Shown here: in pieces, positions 37,411-48,234 of the stretch
How positions within the stretch are numbered: position 1 is the stretch's first letter
How the letters are laid out: each line of letters begins with the position of its first letter
Assembly: GCA_958299035.1 (NCBI GenBank)
Contig: CATQJL010000305.1
Coordinates: forward strand, 76,352,792 to 76,416,791
Direction of reading: 5' to 3'
DNA length: 64,000 bases
Source of the DNA: Cylicocyclus nassatus
Taxonomy: Eukaryota; Nematoda; Chromadorea; Rhabditida; Strongylidae
The notes under the pieces: model-generated
Seen by the model: only the letters and a program-made list of their open reading frames with translations
Databases searched by the model: none
What the model was told of the DNA's origin: nothing
Translations under genes and position numbers: made by a program

Positions 37411-39474
37411 GATATTCTTTTCTTCCCAACCTGATACATAGATTAGATGTAGGCCGAAAACTGGCAGAGGGCGAGACATTTGTTGGGATGGTGTCACTGA
37501 TGAAGCTTCTTACCATTCCAGGCCTTTGATGAAGACGAAAGCGTTGAAACTTAAGGCCGTTGACATTGACGTAGACAACCTAATAACCTGCTCTAAAGAA
37601 TACACAACGTCTACAAAGAATGCCCAATTCAAAACACAGATTTGGATGTTAGAAAGGCTGTGATTTGATTTCTTTTAGAGGTGAGAGTTTTAGTGTCGGA
37701 GGAAACTAAATTGGGGTTTCTATTATCTGCACACTTAGCCACTATCTTAGTGTGCACTTAGTACTTGGAGGTACTGGGTTAAGTAAGTTCTTGTTTGTGC
37801 TTTCTGGAAGGTAGATAAACAAAACACTTCAGTGAATGAGCGCTGTCAATCGACGGGCTATTTATGATTTGGAAACAAACTACATAATTGAAGACTACAG
37901 CTTTCTAACCAAATACAACATTTTGCTAAAATGCTTATTGTCCAAAATTGTGAAACTTTGCGATTCGCGCAAAGAAGTTTGTTGTTGCGGAAAACTTTGA
38001 CTAAAGAAGAGTTTCCAAAGAAACTTCAAAGCTGCTAGCAATAAGACCTTCATACATATTTGAATTCGCGTAATGCAAGGCATTCGAGTGTGTTCCTATA
38101 GAGATAATCTATGCTCGCTCAAGAATTCGTTTCTAGAGAGCTTACGCATAAAAAAGGAAATCTATGCTCAGATTTGAAGCCCTGCCCTTGCTGTGCATAA
38201 CACTTGCGCAGAAGAATTGCTATGCTCCAACAATCTTCTTAAAAATCAAGTTGCGATATATGGACATTTTTTATGATAGAAGAAGCGAGAACACCATGGT
38301 TAATGCCAGATCCACTGGGATATAAATAGCGTAAGTGATCACGTGTTATTGCTGCAATTGCGGAAGACAAGAAGACTATGCACCGTTGTCTCCGAATCTG
38401 AGCAGATGTTGGAAGAGATCTGTATAGGAATGAGCAAATTAACAAGTTTAAGAAGCTTAGAAAAAATTGTTTCTTAATTTTTCGTTATGAGATGACAGAC
38501 TGAGAGGAGTGGTTGAATCGCTAACGTTTGTTAGTCAGAATTTGTGTCAATTTCAAAGCTTTTTTGATTTCTTTTAATAGTTTTTGCGAATAACGGACAC
38601 AAATTATTTACAAGTGTGATTTAGCCCTGTTGCGACCTACGATTATTTCAAAACTTCGTTATTTGTTAGATAATCTGCTTATCAGATGCAACCCAATCTC
38701 ATAAAAACTGCTTCTTTCTAAAGGGTGAAGCGGGATACCTACTCGGTGAAGATGACTCCCATTTTTCTTGTCTAAGAAAATTTATATTAGGATTTTTTAG
38801 CAAAGTGGCAGAGGTGATCTCCATGCAAGGAAAGCATTACACTCTCCATTTCCTAACGTAGGCCGCAAAAGGGTCGTAAACCGTTCGCAATGACAAATTC
38901 GACGTTCACAACCGCAAAATAGTCGTTGAAGTCACACCAGTTCCCAAAACGACATCGCCCTTTTACGCTATTTGCTTGATGATGAACAGAACAGGCAGGT
39001 GGAAATGGCGCAGGCTAGGGGCTTATGTTGGGGCATAACAGAAGCAGCAGCTGATGAAGCTGATGGTGGATAGCCGTTACAGGTGCGCTGAGTAAATGAA
39101 TATGTTGAGAGCTATAGTAGCAGGGAATCCCCCTCCCCCCCCCCCTCCCATCGGATATAGTGTAGCGAATCGACGGAATTGCGAACATTCGAAGATCGTA
39201 AGAACTCTATTGCGTAAGAATTGCTACGCTATTCAAGTAGAGAAATAGGCCAATGTGATTCAGCCCGACACTGATTCATTCCGGTCAACATATGAGTTAC
39301 GAATGTCGTAGAAAAAAATGGCTTCTAGTTTATCTAGCTGTGTAATACGCTTGAATCACGTATATGCGGGGGTTACTGAAAGGATTCGATTTGTCTTTAG
39401 GTCAAGAGCTTTGAGGGAATGTTCAAATAGATTTTTTCATTTTTGTTCTTGTAGTTCGGGTCTTTTTATATGGT
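37411..39474. other. Gene-free stretch, nothing recognised
   Basis: AT-rich with short open frames only. An interrupted C run lies at about 39128-39148. Confidence 0.5.
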
Positions 39475-39800
39475 TACTAGCTGGCTTACCCGGCTCCGCC
39501 GTATGTTCCGAATAGAAAATTCCATTTCTCAACCGATCCGGGCCAAACTTGGCACACATACACTTCGGGCCCCGGCGGGTGTCACAGTTCACTTTTCGTT
39601 ATCGACCGATAAAATCGATATCGATCGATGACGAAAAGTAGCCTATGACACCTGCCGGGGCCCGAAGTGTATGTGTGCCAAGTTTGGCCCGGATCGGTTG
39701 AGAAATGGAATTTTCTATTCGGAACATACGTACACACAGACATACAGACATACAGACAGACAGACAGACAAACAGACATTCAGCTTTATATATAAGATTA
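39475..39800. mobile_element. Palindromic non-autonomous element with CAGA microsatellite tail
   Basis: It opens with tagctggcttacccggctcc. A palindrome follows (39500-39730, arms starting cgtatgttccgaatagaaaa and including ccgatccgggccaaacttgg), whose centre is itself palindromic (acttttcgttatcgacc and gatgacgaaaagt). It then runs into a (acag)n/(cata)n microsatellite and ends ttcagctttatatataagat. The asymmetric head and tail plus a microsatellite suggest a retroelement or rolling-circle derivative rather than a simple cut-and-paste MITE. That assignment is tentative. Confidence 0.75.
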
Positions 39801-41542
39801 TTCTAGGCGCGAATGACAAGAATTAGTTGCAAATATAGCTTCCTCTAGCGGCGCGAATGGATGGAATAATGTAAAATTTGTATACCAAATTCACTGGCGT
39901 AATTAAGGTCATGAGGCACGTTTCGGGCTTGTGCTGCACACGGTGCATCAACGAGATTGTTACTATAAGGGCGTTGGTGTAAAGTGTAAGCTAACGATTT
40001 TTGAAAATGTCGTGCCAAATAACCCCTATACGAAAGTTTTCCAATGAAAACCTAGGTAACGAGATTTTTGCGCGGAATGTGTTTCGACGTTTCTCGTGCT
40101 ACACATGGTGTATCACGGCAATTTGGAAGTGTTTTCACTGGTACAACAAAATTTCTGAATTCTTCTCTGATCCGACCAAAGCTAGAGAAAAATCGAATAA
40201 GTCATAGAATTAGATAAATGAGGATAGGTAATGAACAGAAACAAATGAGAATGATAACGAAAATCTCATTAATATCAGCCAATGAGCAGGGGATACTGGG
40301 TGATACAGTGACTACGGAAAGTCAGAGACATTTTTTTGGTTCTCAAAGCTTTTTCTATACTTTTGCAAGACAGTGCAAATAGAAGAGTATGAAGATTAAA
40401 TTCCTCTTAAACATGAAAGTCGACACCGACGCAAGCGTTCCTTTTTATAGTCTGCTTTGCGTTTTATTTCGATGAGCTAGAACAAGAAAAAAGATTGATT
40501 GACAGGAATTTGTAAAGTAAAAATTGATTACACTTGCAAATTAGCGTACACAATGCAGTCAGACTAACCTTCCTACTCTGTTCTAGCTTTCTAGCTGTAA
40601 ACACTTCAATTCTTCAGTCTTAAATGACCTTCATCACTCTCAAACTCAATTTAGCGCAAAAGATTTTTTTTTGTAAGAAGCGCAACTTTTTTGTAGATGA
40701 GGAAAAACTTGAGAAGCGTTTGCTAAGCCATGATGATTTGTGCCCATTCTTATGTTAGCCAAACAAAGGACTGAAAAATGCTAACATAAGAGAGGAAAGT
40801 CTTTTGCAAGTGTAAGATAAAGTGGGGACTTCAAATGTTAATCAATATTCCTTCTCCCAAATCTTATATAGTGCTACGAATTCGGGTATAACCGTGCAGA
40901 AAATTTGAAAAGCATCCCGAAATTTTTTTTCCAAAGACGAGGTTGACTTTTGTAATTCTACCAAAGACGTTAATAGGAAAGAAAATTCATGTTTATGTAC
41001 CCTATTCCTTTTCTAGTTTGCAGTTTCATATTAGATCCAATCTTTTAGTGTCGAGCACTTAAGCACTTCTCCGTGAAAGAGGGAAAAAGAAAAAAAATGA
41101 AGTGCAATAGATGGAACTGAACGAACGCACGACTTTACCAAAGAAATATTTCGTCATATTGAAACGCATCGAAACTTTATCGTTCCATAAAATCACTTTT
41201 GTCCAGCTGCGATAAATCATCACTATTAGAGGAGAAAAAAATTACTTTATAGCTGCAATAAATAGTAGATTTTTCGAGTAAACTATCTCTTGTTTCGCTC
41301 TTAAGTCACACTGATAGCTGGAGAATTCTGGGCGAACAACAGAACCAAATTAGCTCGTGTCTTCGCCCAAAATAAAGCTAGAAATTAGCTTTATCTCATA
41401 AGCTATACATTTTGTATAAATGACGGTGGCTATGACTATAAATGACTTATGCACTTTATTGCTCAAGTATGACGTGCAAAACTTGCATGACGGTGCTCGC
41501 TAACATTCCATAAGAGATTAGTCACGACAAGAAAATGACTAG
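39801..41542. other. Intergenic or intronic stretch with small hairpins
   Basis: A 12-bp perfect stem (tcttatgttagc/gctaacataaga) lies at 40748-40791, and ataaagcta/tagctttat at about 41372-41395. A 68-codon plus frame at 40001-40207 looks mildly coding but has no splice support. Upstream exons of the gene at 41543 could lie here. Confidence 0.4.
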
Positions 41543-41906
41543 CCTTTCAAGCGGCTGTCGGAGAATGATTACGTAAAATTGTGTCGTAATTCAAATAATC
41601 GTAAGGGCTTTGATGCGATAATGGAATCGGACGTACATACCGCAAAAAATGAAATCTTTTATCTGATTGATTCGATTAGCTACTCTGCTAAAAAAAACAA
41701 TAAACGTCTTAGAACTCTCAAATTTACCCGTTTTGTAGAGAACCGGAAACTGGAAGTTTTCACTTCAAACTTCCCACCAAAAGAGAGTCTTTATCATTGT
41801 AGGTTCGTTTTTGTATTCGTCTACCAACATTAGGTATTGAATTTCAGCAAAAAATGAGTTAGGAGGGCCTTCCAACGTTAATGGTGCGAATTTTGCGGTC
41901 CGATAA
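41543..41906 (+). CDS. 3' end of an unidentified gene (two terminal exons)
   Basis: The first exon (from about 41543 or 41552 to 41798) encodes a hydrophilic stretch including RKGFDAIMESDVHTAKNEIF and LIDSISYSAKKNNKRLRTLK. It ends at a donor gtaggt in phase 1. A 49-bp intron (41799-41847) closes with a strong acceptor, ttgaatttcag. The last exon (41848-41906) continues in frame (KNELGGPSNVNGANFAVR) to TAA at 41904-41906. Correct phase across a short intron with a consensus acceptor is the main support. The 5' part is missing; an in-frame TAG upstream requires an acceptor near 41542 or 41551. No domain was recognised and the function is unknown. Confidence 0.6.
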
Positions 41907-41993
41907 ACTAATTTTCCTTGTTCTTTTCTTTCGGGTAGAAGTCAAATCAAAAAGGGAGAAGTTAGTAGTATGACTAACCTCAAATGATAAATA

Positions 41994-42130
41994 TATTCAA
42001 AATATTATAACTATAAAGATCATATTATAATAGTGAATGCCATACCTAACAATTTTGGGACCGTGTTATTGTCCCATAATCGTTAGTATAGCATTCACTA
42101 TTATTATATGATTTTTTTAAAGTATATTGA
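41994..42130. mobile_element. Small AT-rich palindromic element
   Basis: About 137 bp. The left half (tcatattataatagtgaatg, then ccataccta) pairs with the right half (catacctaac-like block tagtatagcattcac, then tattattatatgat) around a short loop, gaccgtgttattgtc. It lies just beyond the terminal exon at 41906. MITE-like, superfamily unknown. Confidence 0.75.
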
Positions 42131-42188
42131 GTATGTTAGCATGTTAAGAAATGAAGGACTACAAGCCAGGTATCATGAAGATAACTCA

Positions 42189-42630
42189 CAAGGAAAGCGT
42201 GTTTAGTCGAAGTAGCCTTTCCAAGACCCATACTGCTCTGAAAGCGATGATTCCAAATCCGCCTTTGAAATCTGCCAAGCGCCTCTGGACGCCGAGTTAA
42301 GGGCGTTTTCAGGTCAAGAAGGCAAAACTCGAACAAAATCCCCTAAATTTGCTCAAATAGTTCAGTGTCAAGTATCTGAGTCGTTTATGCAATGCATATA
42401 TTTTGTCTAATATGCTAATACTTAACACTGCTGTATCTGAGCACTGGAAAGACTGTAACAGTCAGTTTTACCTAAATTCTGCATTTATTTCTCTTTCCAA
42501 AAAATGGTCATAACTCGGCGTCCAGAGGCGCTTGGCAGATTTGGAAGACAGATTTGGAATCACCGCTTAATGATCTTCAAAGCAGTACGGGTCTCGTCTG
42601 GAAAGACTTCGACTAAACACGCTTCCCTTG
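42189..42630. mobile_element. Fold-back element, about 442 bp
   Basis: The left arm (caaggaaagcgtgtttagtc, later tgccaagcgcctctggacgc) is matched by the reverse complement at the right (gcgtccagaggcgcttggca, later gactaaacacgcttccc). Arms are about 120 bp and the centre about 200 bp. Small indels separate the arms, so it is not very young. Non-coding. Confidence 0.85.
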
Positions 42631-43875
42631 TTAGCAGAATCAAATATTGATCAAACAATTGAGCTGAATGACACTTCATATCTTGACATCCGTTAACTTA
42701 GTGGTTGGTCCCAACCAGAAATGTAGAGAAAAAGAAGCATCAGCACAGAATTTCTACACCTAGGGATAATCATGGAAGAAATCAATTCAGTATTGACTGT
42801 GACTAATGCACTGTAGAAACATTACATGCTCTTCGCTCAAGAATGAGTCAGCGAACTGTTTCGAAATGGTAAAGTTACAAATACAAAGTTATTGCAATAA
42901 TTTCAACGTCACTGTGGAGTCACGAAAGCTTTCCACGATGCTGATCGATGGACCGCTATTGAAGTTTTAAAGGCAGGGGTAAGAGTGAGTTAGGCTAGTC
43001 GCTTTCTCAGAGAGTTTTACACCATAAGGTATTTGAGACCTTTTCTAGACAAAAATGGCCCATGGATGGAAATATGTAGCTTCAAACAACCGTGCAAAGG
43101 GAATAGAGGGGAAATGGTATATGCATAAACTATGGACTTTCCTTTTTGAACAGTTCGGATATGAATGTTGTGCGAGCGGGATCCAATTTTAGCCAGCAGA
43201 ATTCTCCCGCTTCAAATAATTTCAACAGCAAAGCATATAGAGAGGTTTTTGGTGCTCTTCACGAGCAGTTCGTCTATTTTAGGAAAATTTTTGAATAGTT
43301 GCTTTGGAAAATCAGAGATAAGTTGAGGCACAGCTGCGAATAGTAGCTTACGTATTACGATAAAGCAAATACTTTGACGAGGATATAGTGATTAAGATCT
43401 TGCCTCTACCCGTTTTGCCAGATGCTCTTATCCGCCGATTTTAAGCCGTGTTCAGGAGTTGGTTGTCACCGTGTTGGGTTGTAATCCTTCAGTAACAAAT
43501 TGTTCAAATGGTTCTTGGAAAAAAAAACATAGATGCTAACTAATAAAAACATTCTCGCTATATATTACATGATTCGAATTTGATAATTGAGGCGAATAAC
43601 AAGGCTGCCTGACGATGAATACTTGAGGAATCTATACCGAAAATAGAAGTAACTTAACGGATTAACAAAATTACAGAGAGATGATAAATTCAGCGCATCA
43701 TTTTCGGAAAAAATGCTTGCGAAATCAGAGAGAGTCGACTCTTAAAATTTGGAAGAAAGTCACTTGTCTGGGATCCGAAGGATGCCAGCTAATCTGTGAA
43801 AGGAGACTGAATAACGAAAGTGCATAGGAAACCGCTGGTAATTAGACAAATGCTGCTTGCTGCGGGATGACGTAG
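42631..43875. other. No supported feature
   Basis: AT-rich. Upstream exons of the coiled-coil-like frame that ends at 44007 could lie here, since the block LICERRLNNESA near 43790 is in the same frame but separated from it by stops. Confidence 0.4.
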
Positions 43876-44007
43876 GCGGCTGTTGAAATAATGATCCGAA
43901 ATTCCTCAGAAAAGTTAGAATGGAAGAAGCTTTTGGAACGATTGAAGGATATTGATGAATTGCATACAAAAAGGTTTGGAAAAATGAAGGCAATAATTGA
44001 AGGATGA
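43876..44007 (+). CDS. Candidate terminal exon, coiled-coil-like
   Basis: A 43-residue frame after an ag at 43874-43875, ending in TGA at 44005-44007. It contains SSEKLEWKKLLERLKDIDEL and KRFGKMKAIIEG, a lysine/glutamate-rich pattern with leucines at heptad-like spacing that suggests an amphipathic helix or coiled coil. The acceptor (gggatgacgtag) is weak because it lacks a pyrimidine tract, so the exon edge is uncertain. It would converge tail to tail with the minus-strand gene whose stop is at 44033, leaving 25 bp between stops. A 77-codon minus frame over the same DNA (43760-43993) looks like its shadow. Product unknown. Confidence 0.4.
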   Translation, partial: AAVEIMIRNSSEKLEWKKLLERLKDIDELHTKRFGKMKAIIEG

Positions 44008-44032
44008 CAAAGATATGTTTTTATGCATGAGA

Positions 44033-44745
44033 TTAGGATTTTAGATTCTTATCAGCTAAATTTAGCTCCCACTTTCTTTGAACGGAAGGAGAGCAGTTAT
44101 AGAAGTGCGAGAGTGACCCTTTTGCTGTAACAGTAGAAGGCTGTCCCTCCAAATGTTTCCCACAAAGTTCTGTCTCGTTTCCGTTTTGCCTATTGAGGTC
44201 GAGAGTGCTCGTGCGAACGAATAAAGAAGCGCAAACATACGACAGATATGGCACGTTTAGGTAACGCAAACAACTTCAGCCTTATGACGGCTGACGCATT
44301 CCGTGATATTTCATGGCACTTCACAAAAAATACACCGGCATTATTTGCATTTCAAAGTGCATTTTCACGGGGTAAATGTCAGTTACACTCTAGAGCCAAC
44401 AAAAGCTATTGAGTTGCGACGCGATACGAATATAGCAGGGGCAATGGGAAGTTTTTTGGGTAAGGGCATGGACGAGAGTTATGTGGATTTTTTCTAAATG
44501 AAGGGGTCTGGATTTAACCTTTTGGAAGAACGCATAAAACCACGGAAACTCCCGCCGGACAAGAAAGATGCAGTAGTTTTGTTTGCAAATGCTACTATCA
44601 AAGGAGTTTGTGCGTCGAAAATGGGAACTTGGGCAGGAATTGACAGCAAACTATTGAAATCGGAGTCATTTTCCACGAGCTGCCGGAGATTTGTCCAGCG
44701 GAAGTTCCAGTCGATTGTCTGTAGACCGATGTCTTCTATTGTTGT
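44033..44745 (-). CDS. Two-exon 3' part of an unidentified minus-strand gene
   Basis: Exon A (44745 to 44519) reads IEDIGLQTIDWNFRWTNLRQ, then includes SLLSIPAQVPIFDAQTPLIV and ASFLSGGSFRGFM, with strong coding texture. It ends at a donor, aaag|gttaaat, in phase 2. Exon B (upper edge about 44189 or 44207, down to the stop at 44033-44035) resumes in the same frame after either caatag or cacgag. It includes NGNETELCGKHLEGQPSTVT and YNCSPSVQRKWELNLADKN. The two parts join in phase over an intron of about 310-330 bp. Two N-x-T/S sequons and cysteines in exon B would suit an extracellular protein, which is inference. The upstream edge of exon A (cctgaag) is weak, and further 5' exons probably exist beyond it. 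Function unknown. Confidence 0.45.
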
Positions 44746-44828
44746 CTTCAGGAAAGAATAGTAGGTAATATGCAAAGAAAGAATGCTCGTGAACTTAACT
44801 TTCTGAGAGCTATTTTAGATTCGCATAA

Positions 44829-45031
44829 GGCCCCGGACAGACTTCACGCGATTTGATCGTCGCGACTCAATCGCCGACATTTCCATTCATTTTCATTTCA
44901 TATTCGAAAATTTCGGGCTGGAAAAGTATCACAACCGAAATGCAAGTTGATCGGCATGGAATGATGTTGTAAGAGTTGTCTCGTCGCGATTGAGTCGCGA
45001 CGATCAAATCGCGTGAAGTCTGTCCGGGGCC
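44829..45031. mobile_element. Harbinger-like MITE family H, copy 2 (with TAA duplication)
   Basis: 203 bp, ends ggccccggacagacttcacg and its near-exact inverse, flanked on both sides by TAA (44826-44828, 45032-45034). It shares cgcgatttgatcgtcgcgac with the copies at 22413 and 50513. The clean 3-bp TAA duplication supports PIF/Harbinger. It lies between two minus-strand genes. Confidence 0.92.
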
Positions 45032-45510
45032 TAACACTATCACTGTGCTGCTATAGGCTTCTGCTAATCAAAGAAAAGCTGAGCTTTGTGGACCCTTTTC
45101 GCCTATTTTTGATGTCTAAGCAATTCTTTTTTTGGAAAGATGAGAGTGCAAGTCCAACCGTTATGCCTTGGCCATGCTCGTGCGATTTCAGTCGCCAGGC
45201 GAGTTGACAATTTGCCAGATGTTTTCATGTCCACTTCTTTAAGATTTCACTGCAAAGTATGCCAACTTTGTTTGTTGATGTATGATTCAAGTTCTGTGTG
45301 AGAGGGCGATTACGTTGAGTTACAGACATCTGGAGCATTGCCAATCGCGTAGCGACTGAACTCACGCAAGATATGGCTGAGGCCTTACTTCCACCTTTCT
45401 CAGATTTGAAGCTAAGACCTTTAACATTTATTCTATCTAGGCAGATTCAAATTTGCTCTACATGATATGCATTAGGTTTGATTATGAATAGGATAATTAT
45501 TCATGCCTGC

Positions 45511-47136
45511 TTATGCAGACAATTCCGCCTTTTCTTTGGAACCTCTCGATTTTTCCACAGATTCAGGCGATTGCAACTGAGATTCCGCTTTTTCTTTGGA
45601 ACCTTTCCATCTATCTACAGGTTCAGGCGATTGCAACTGAAAAATGTTACAAAATTTTTTCATATATGATTGGATGTGAACTGTAGAAATGAATATCGAA
45701 TTCATACCTCAGCTGTTTTCTCAGCGCTCAATCTCCGTTCAATCTCTCTAATTTCTTCTTCATCTATAAGTTGACCTTTTGATGTGAAGTATATCTCTCA
45801 AGAATAGAAGCTATGGACCTCTCAACGATCTTATACTTTTGGTATTCGCAGCAATAGAATTCTTCTTAGGGGTCCTGCAAGTCCACACACAAGGAACGAG
45901 AACGCATGGCAGCACCAAATGTTCGAGAACTTTCTGCAACATATGATGAATCACTGCCTCGACGAACGTCACCTACAAGTATGGAAAGCATCTTCTTAGA
46001 GCTTGGTATGAACCTAGAGAAAAGAATGAGTAGTCTGAATGAGCGAAGCTTCATATATAATACCGTTATCTTGTAACTCATTGAAAACTTCCTTTTTGTA
46101 CTTCTGCTTACAAATCGGTCGCAATCAAACCATTCTGTTTGGCAGAAGTTACCTTCTAAAGTATTGCTATAGGTACTGTGATATTCGCTACGAAAAACGA
46201 GTAATCCTCGCGACTGGAAGCAGGTCTCACCGTCAGCACGCCGTCACCTAGACGTGGGGCCGACGAAGAGTAAGATCCCTGTAGGCCGTAAAAGACGCTT
46301 TTATAAAGAAATGCTTAGTTGAGGATGTCATGGCGATTTGAAGGGACCTACATCGCAATTTGAGATTTTAAAAACTGCCCCCTAAAAAGATATTGAGAGA
46401 GGCAGGAAGTGCTGGTGGCAACTTCGCGAACTAACGCCGGCAACCCACCGGAATCTCGTTAAAATTTGCTTGGTGAGAGCTGTGGAAGCGACTTGCTTTT
46501 ACTTGTAAATAATTGAAATAATATTTAAAAATTTTTAAAAATTCAAATTAGCCTTGTAAAAAATTTTTTTCGGGGGCGTGGCTGCCGCCACGCACCTTTT
46601 TCCAGAATTTTTGGGGTCCGCAAGCCGCAAAAATTTTGGAAAGCATCTCAAACAATTTTTCGGAGTGCGTGGCTAACGCGACGCACCCTTATCCGAAACA
46701 GATTTTTGTCGCCCCCCCCCCTCTCCCCCCGAGCGGAAATCCTGGGTATACTACTGTGTGGTAGATACTATCGGCGCACAAGCCCATCTTCAGCAACTTC
46801 CGCAACAAAATTATGATGGCACGCCGTAAAAATTGCTAATTGTAAAGTCTAGTTCATCGAATCAGGCTTAAATTGGCATGCGCGTTCCAGCAAGCCATGA
46901 TTTGTGCATATGAAAGCTTAGCGTTGGCTAAATATATTGGTTAGTGTTTTCGTTGTAGGAACTTCTGCGTGTGGACTAGAAAGTTCTACATGTGGACCGA
47001 GCAGACCAAACTTCGCGGACGTATGTTTTCGACATCGGCGGTCATAATAGCTGCTTACCGCTGCAAAACTCGTACTCCTTCCATTTGATTCATCGGCATT
47101 TTCCGAGCAAAATTCCTTATGAATCCTCACTCCCAT
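45511..47136 (-). CDS. Unidentified minus-strand gene, multi-exon, with a frame disruption
   Basis: Start ATG at 47136 is one base after a strong trans-splice-type acceptor (tgcttgtttacag). Exon 1 (47136-47059, 26 codons, begins MGVRIHKEFCSENADESNG) ends at donor gtaagc. A 40-nt exon (46103-46064, KYKKEVFNELQDN) and a 91-bp intron lead in phase to about 45972-45889 (DVRRGSDSSYVAESSRTFG). An exon at about 45835-45708 reads KIVERSIASILERYTSHQ and then, in another frame, LIDEEEIREIERRLSAEKTA, so one base is off at the A4 run near 45777. A 71-bp intron (45707-45637) precedes the last exon (45636-45511), which carries two 20-residue repeats and ends in TAA. The exon after exon 1 is not resolved. 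The protein would be small, hydrophilic and charged. Function unknown. Either a pseudogene or a sequence error explains the shift. Confidence 0.5.
45521..45640 (-). repeat. Tandem duplication of 60 bp inside the last exon
   Basis: Two copies of a 60-bp unit, recognised by cttttctttggaacct and caggcgattgcaactga. It encodes the peptide repeat QLQSPE(P/S)V followed by GSKEKAE on the minus strand. The unit length is a multiple of three, so the duplication keeps the frame, which supports the coding call. Confidence 0.9.
46488..46758 (+). repeat. Dispersed repeat with C-rich ends, copy 2
   Basis: Contains ttagccttgtaaaaaa, a gcgtggctgccgccacgcac palindrome, a C-rich run and aaatcctgggtatactact. 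It is homologous to copies at 6922-7184 and 51033-51322. It lies in an intron-sized gap of the minus-strand gene 45511-47136. Confidence 0.75.
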
Positions 47137-47150
47137 TCTGTAAACAAGCA
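47137..47150 (-). promoter_or_regulatory. Candidate spliced-leader acceptor
   Basis: On the minus strand ttgcttgtttacag precedes an A and then the ATG at 47136. A pyrimidine-rich AG site directly at the start codon is typical of nematode trans-splice sites. Unconfirmed without transcript data. Confidence 0.5.
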
Positions 47151-47250
47151 ATAGAGCTCATTTATCGCATTCACCGCATCGTTCTGCGCTGAGGACGATG
47201 TGGTGACTCAAAGCGAGTGAGAGGTAGGCTTTTGCATAAGGATGAAGATA

Positions 47251-47839
47251 TAGTGTGGACCCCGGCCAGGTTCCCATAGGTACCAACGCGACGCGCACGC
47301 AGCGCACGCCTCTGCTGCCTTCGACGAGCTTTCTTTTTGGGTTTAAAATGATTGTTTTTTGTTTTCCTTTCTTGTTTATCGTTGTTTCTTCATAATTTTT
47401 CTATTCCAAGTATGGCCGATCACGACAATGGACCATAACTTCAACGTTAGAAGAGAGCGTTGTTTGTTCTTACGTTTTCTCTTCGCTAAATGTCGGTGTT
47501 TGAGTAGTCTCGAGAGGATCTTTCGTTCAAATTCTTCTACAAAAAACGAATATCTGTGGTCTATTTTGGTGGTGCTTCTATCGTCTCTGCCTTAGAGAGG
47601 TTCCGCTGCCTTTCGATCTTCGTTAAATCAAATGCGCTTGTGTTTGAGGTAGAATGTTTGGGTTTTGTTATGCTCATCAGGCTCGCACAAAGTCTGCAAA
47701 CCATAACGAGGTCGCTCTCACTCGATATCCTGGTGAGCAGTGCATTAGATTCACTGACAAAGCAAAAGGCAGCAGGAAGACAGCGCGCTGCGCATGCGCC
47801 GCGGCGGTACCTATGGGAACCTGGCCGGGGTCCACACTA
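47251..47839. mobile_element. Tc1/mariner-like non-autonomous element with 34-bp ends
   Basis: Perfect inverted ends (tagtgtggaccccggccagg continuing through ttcccataggtacc), flanked by TA on both sides (47249-47250 and 47840-47841). 589 bp. The interior carries no transposase frame; open frames up to 104 codons there have no recognised motif. The perfect 34-bp termini imply a fairly recent insertion. Confidence 0.9.
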
Positions 47840-48234
47840 TAGGTGGCAGTGCGTATCGAATGCGCAGTGAGAGGAGGAGAGCAAACCAGCCATTTTTTGC
47901 AAATCTAATAAAGTATCTCTCTTATCTAGTGGGCGAGACTGTGCGCCCCGGTTAGTAACAAAATAGAGCAATGCTTTGAACAGTCGTGATGCTAGCGTTG
48001 TTACGTTTCTCCTACAGTCCGGCACACTCTGCTTGATTACGGTCTACTTTGGTTGAATTGGACGGTGATTTTTAAAGACACTTATTTTGCCGATATTCCA
48101 CGACGATCCTAGCTTATTGCTGTTTGTAGCAAGTGAAAGTCACTCCTCCTTCAGGCTACTTGCTGACTCGGGTGTAAGGGAATGATTTATCCAGAAATTT
48201 TTTGCCAAATAAGAAATTTATCTCGAGCCGTTAA

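Noticed and set aside
47359..47870. Open frames inside the 34-bp-ended element, considered as a transposase
   Set aside because: No DDE/D or helix-turn-helix pattern, and the frames are short and rich in F, L and C.
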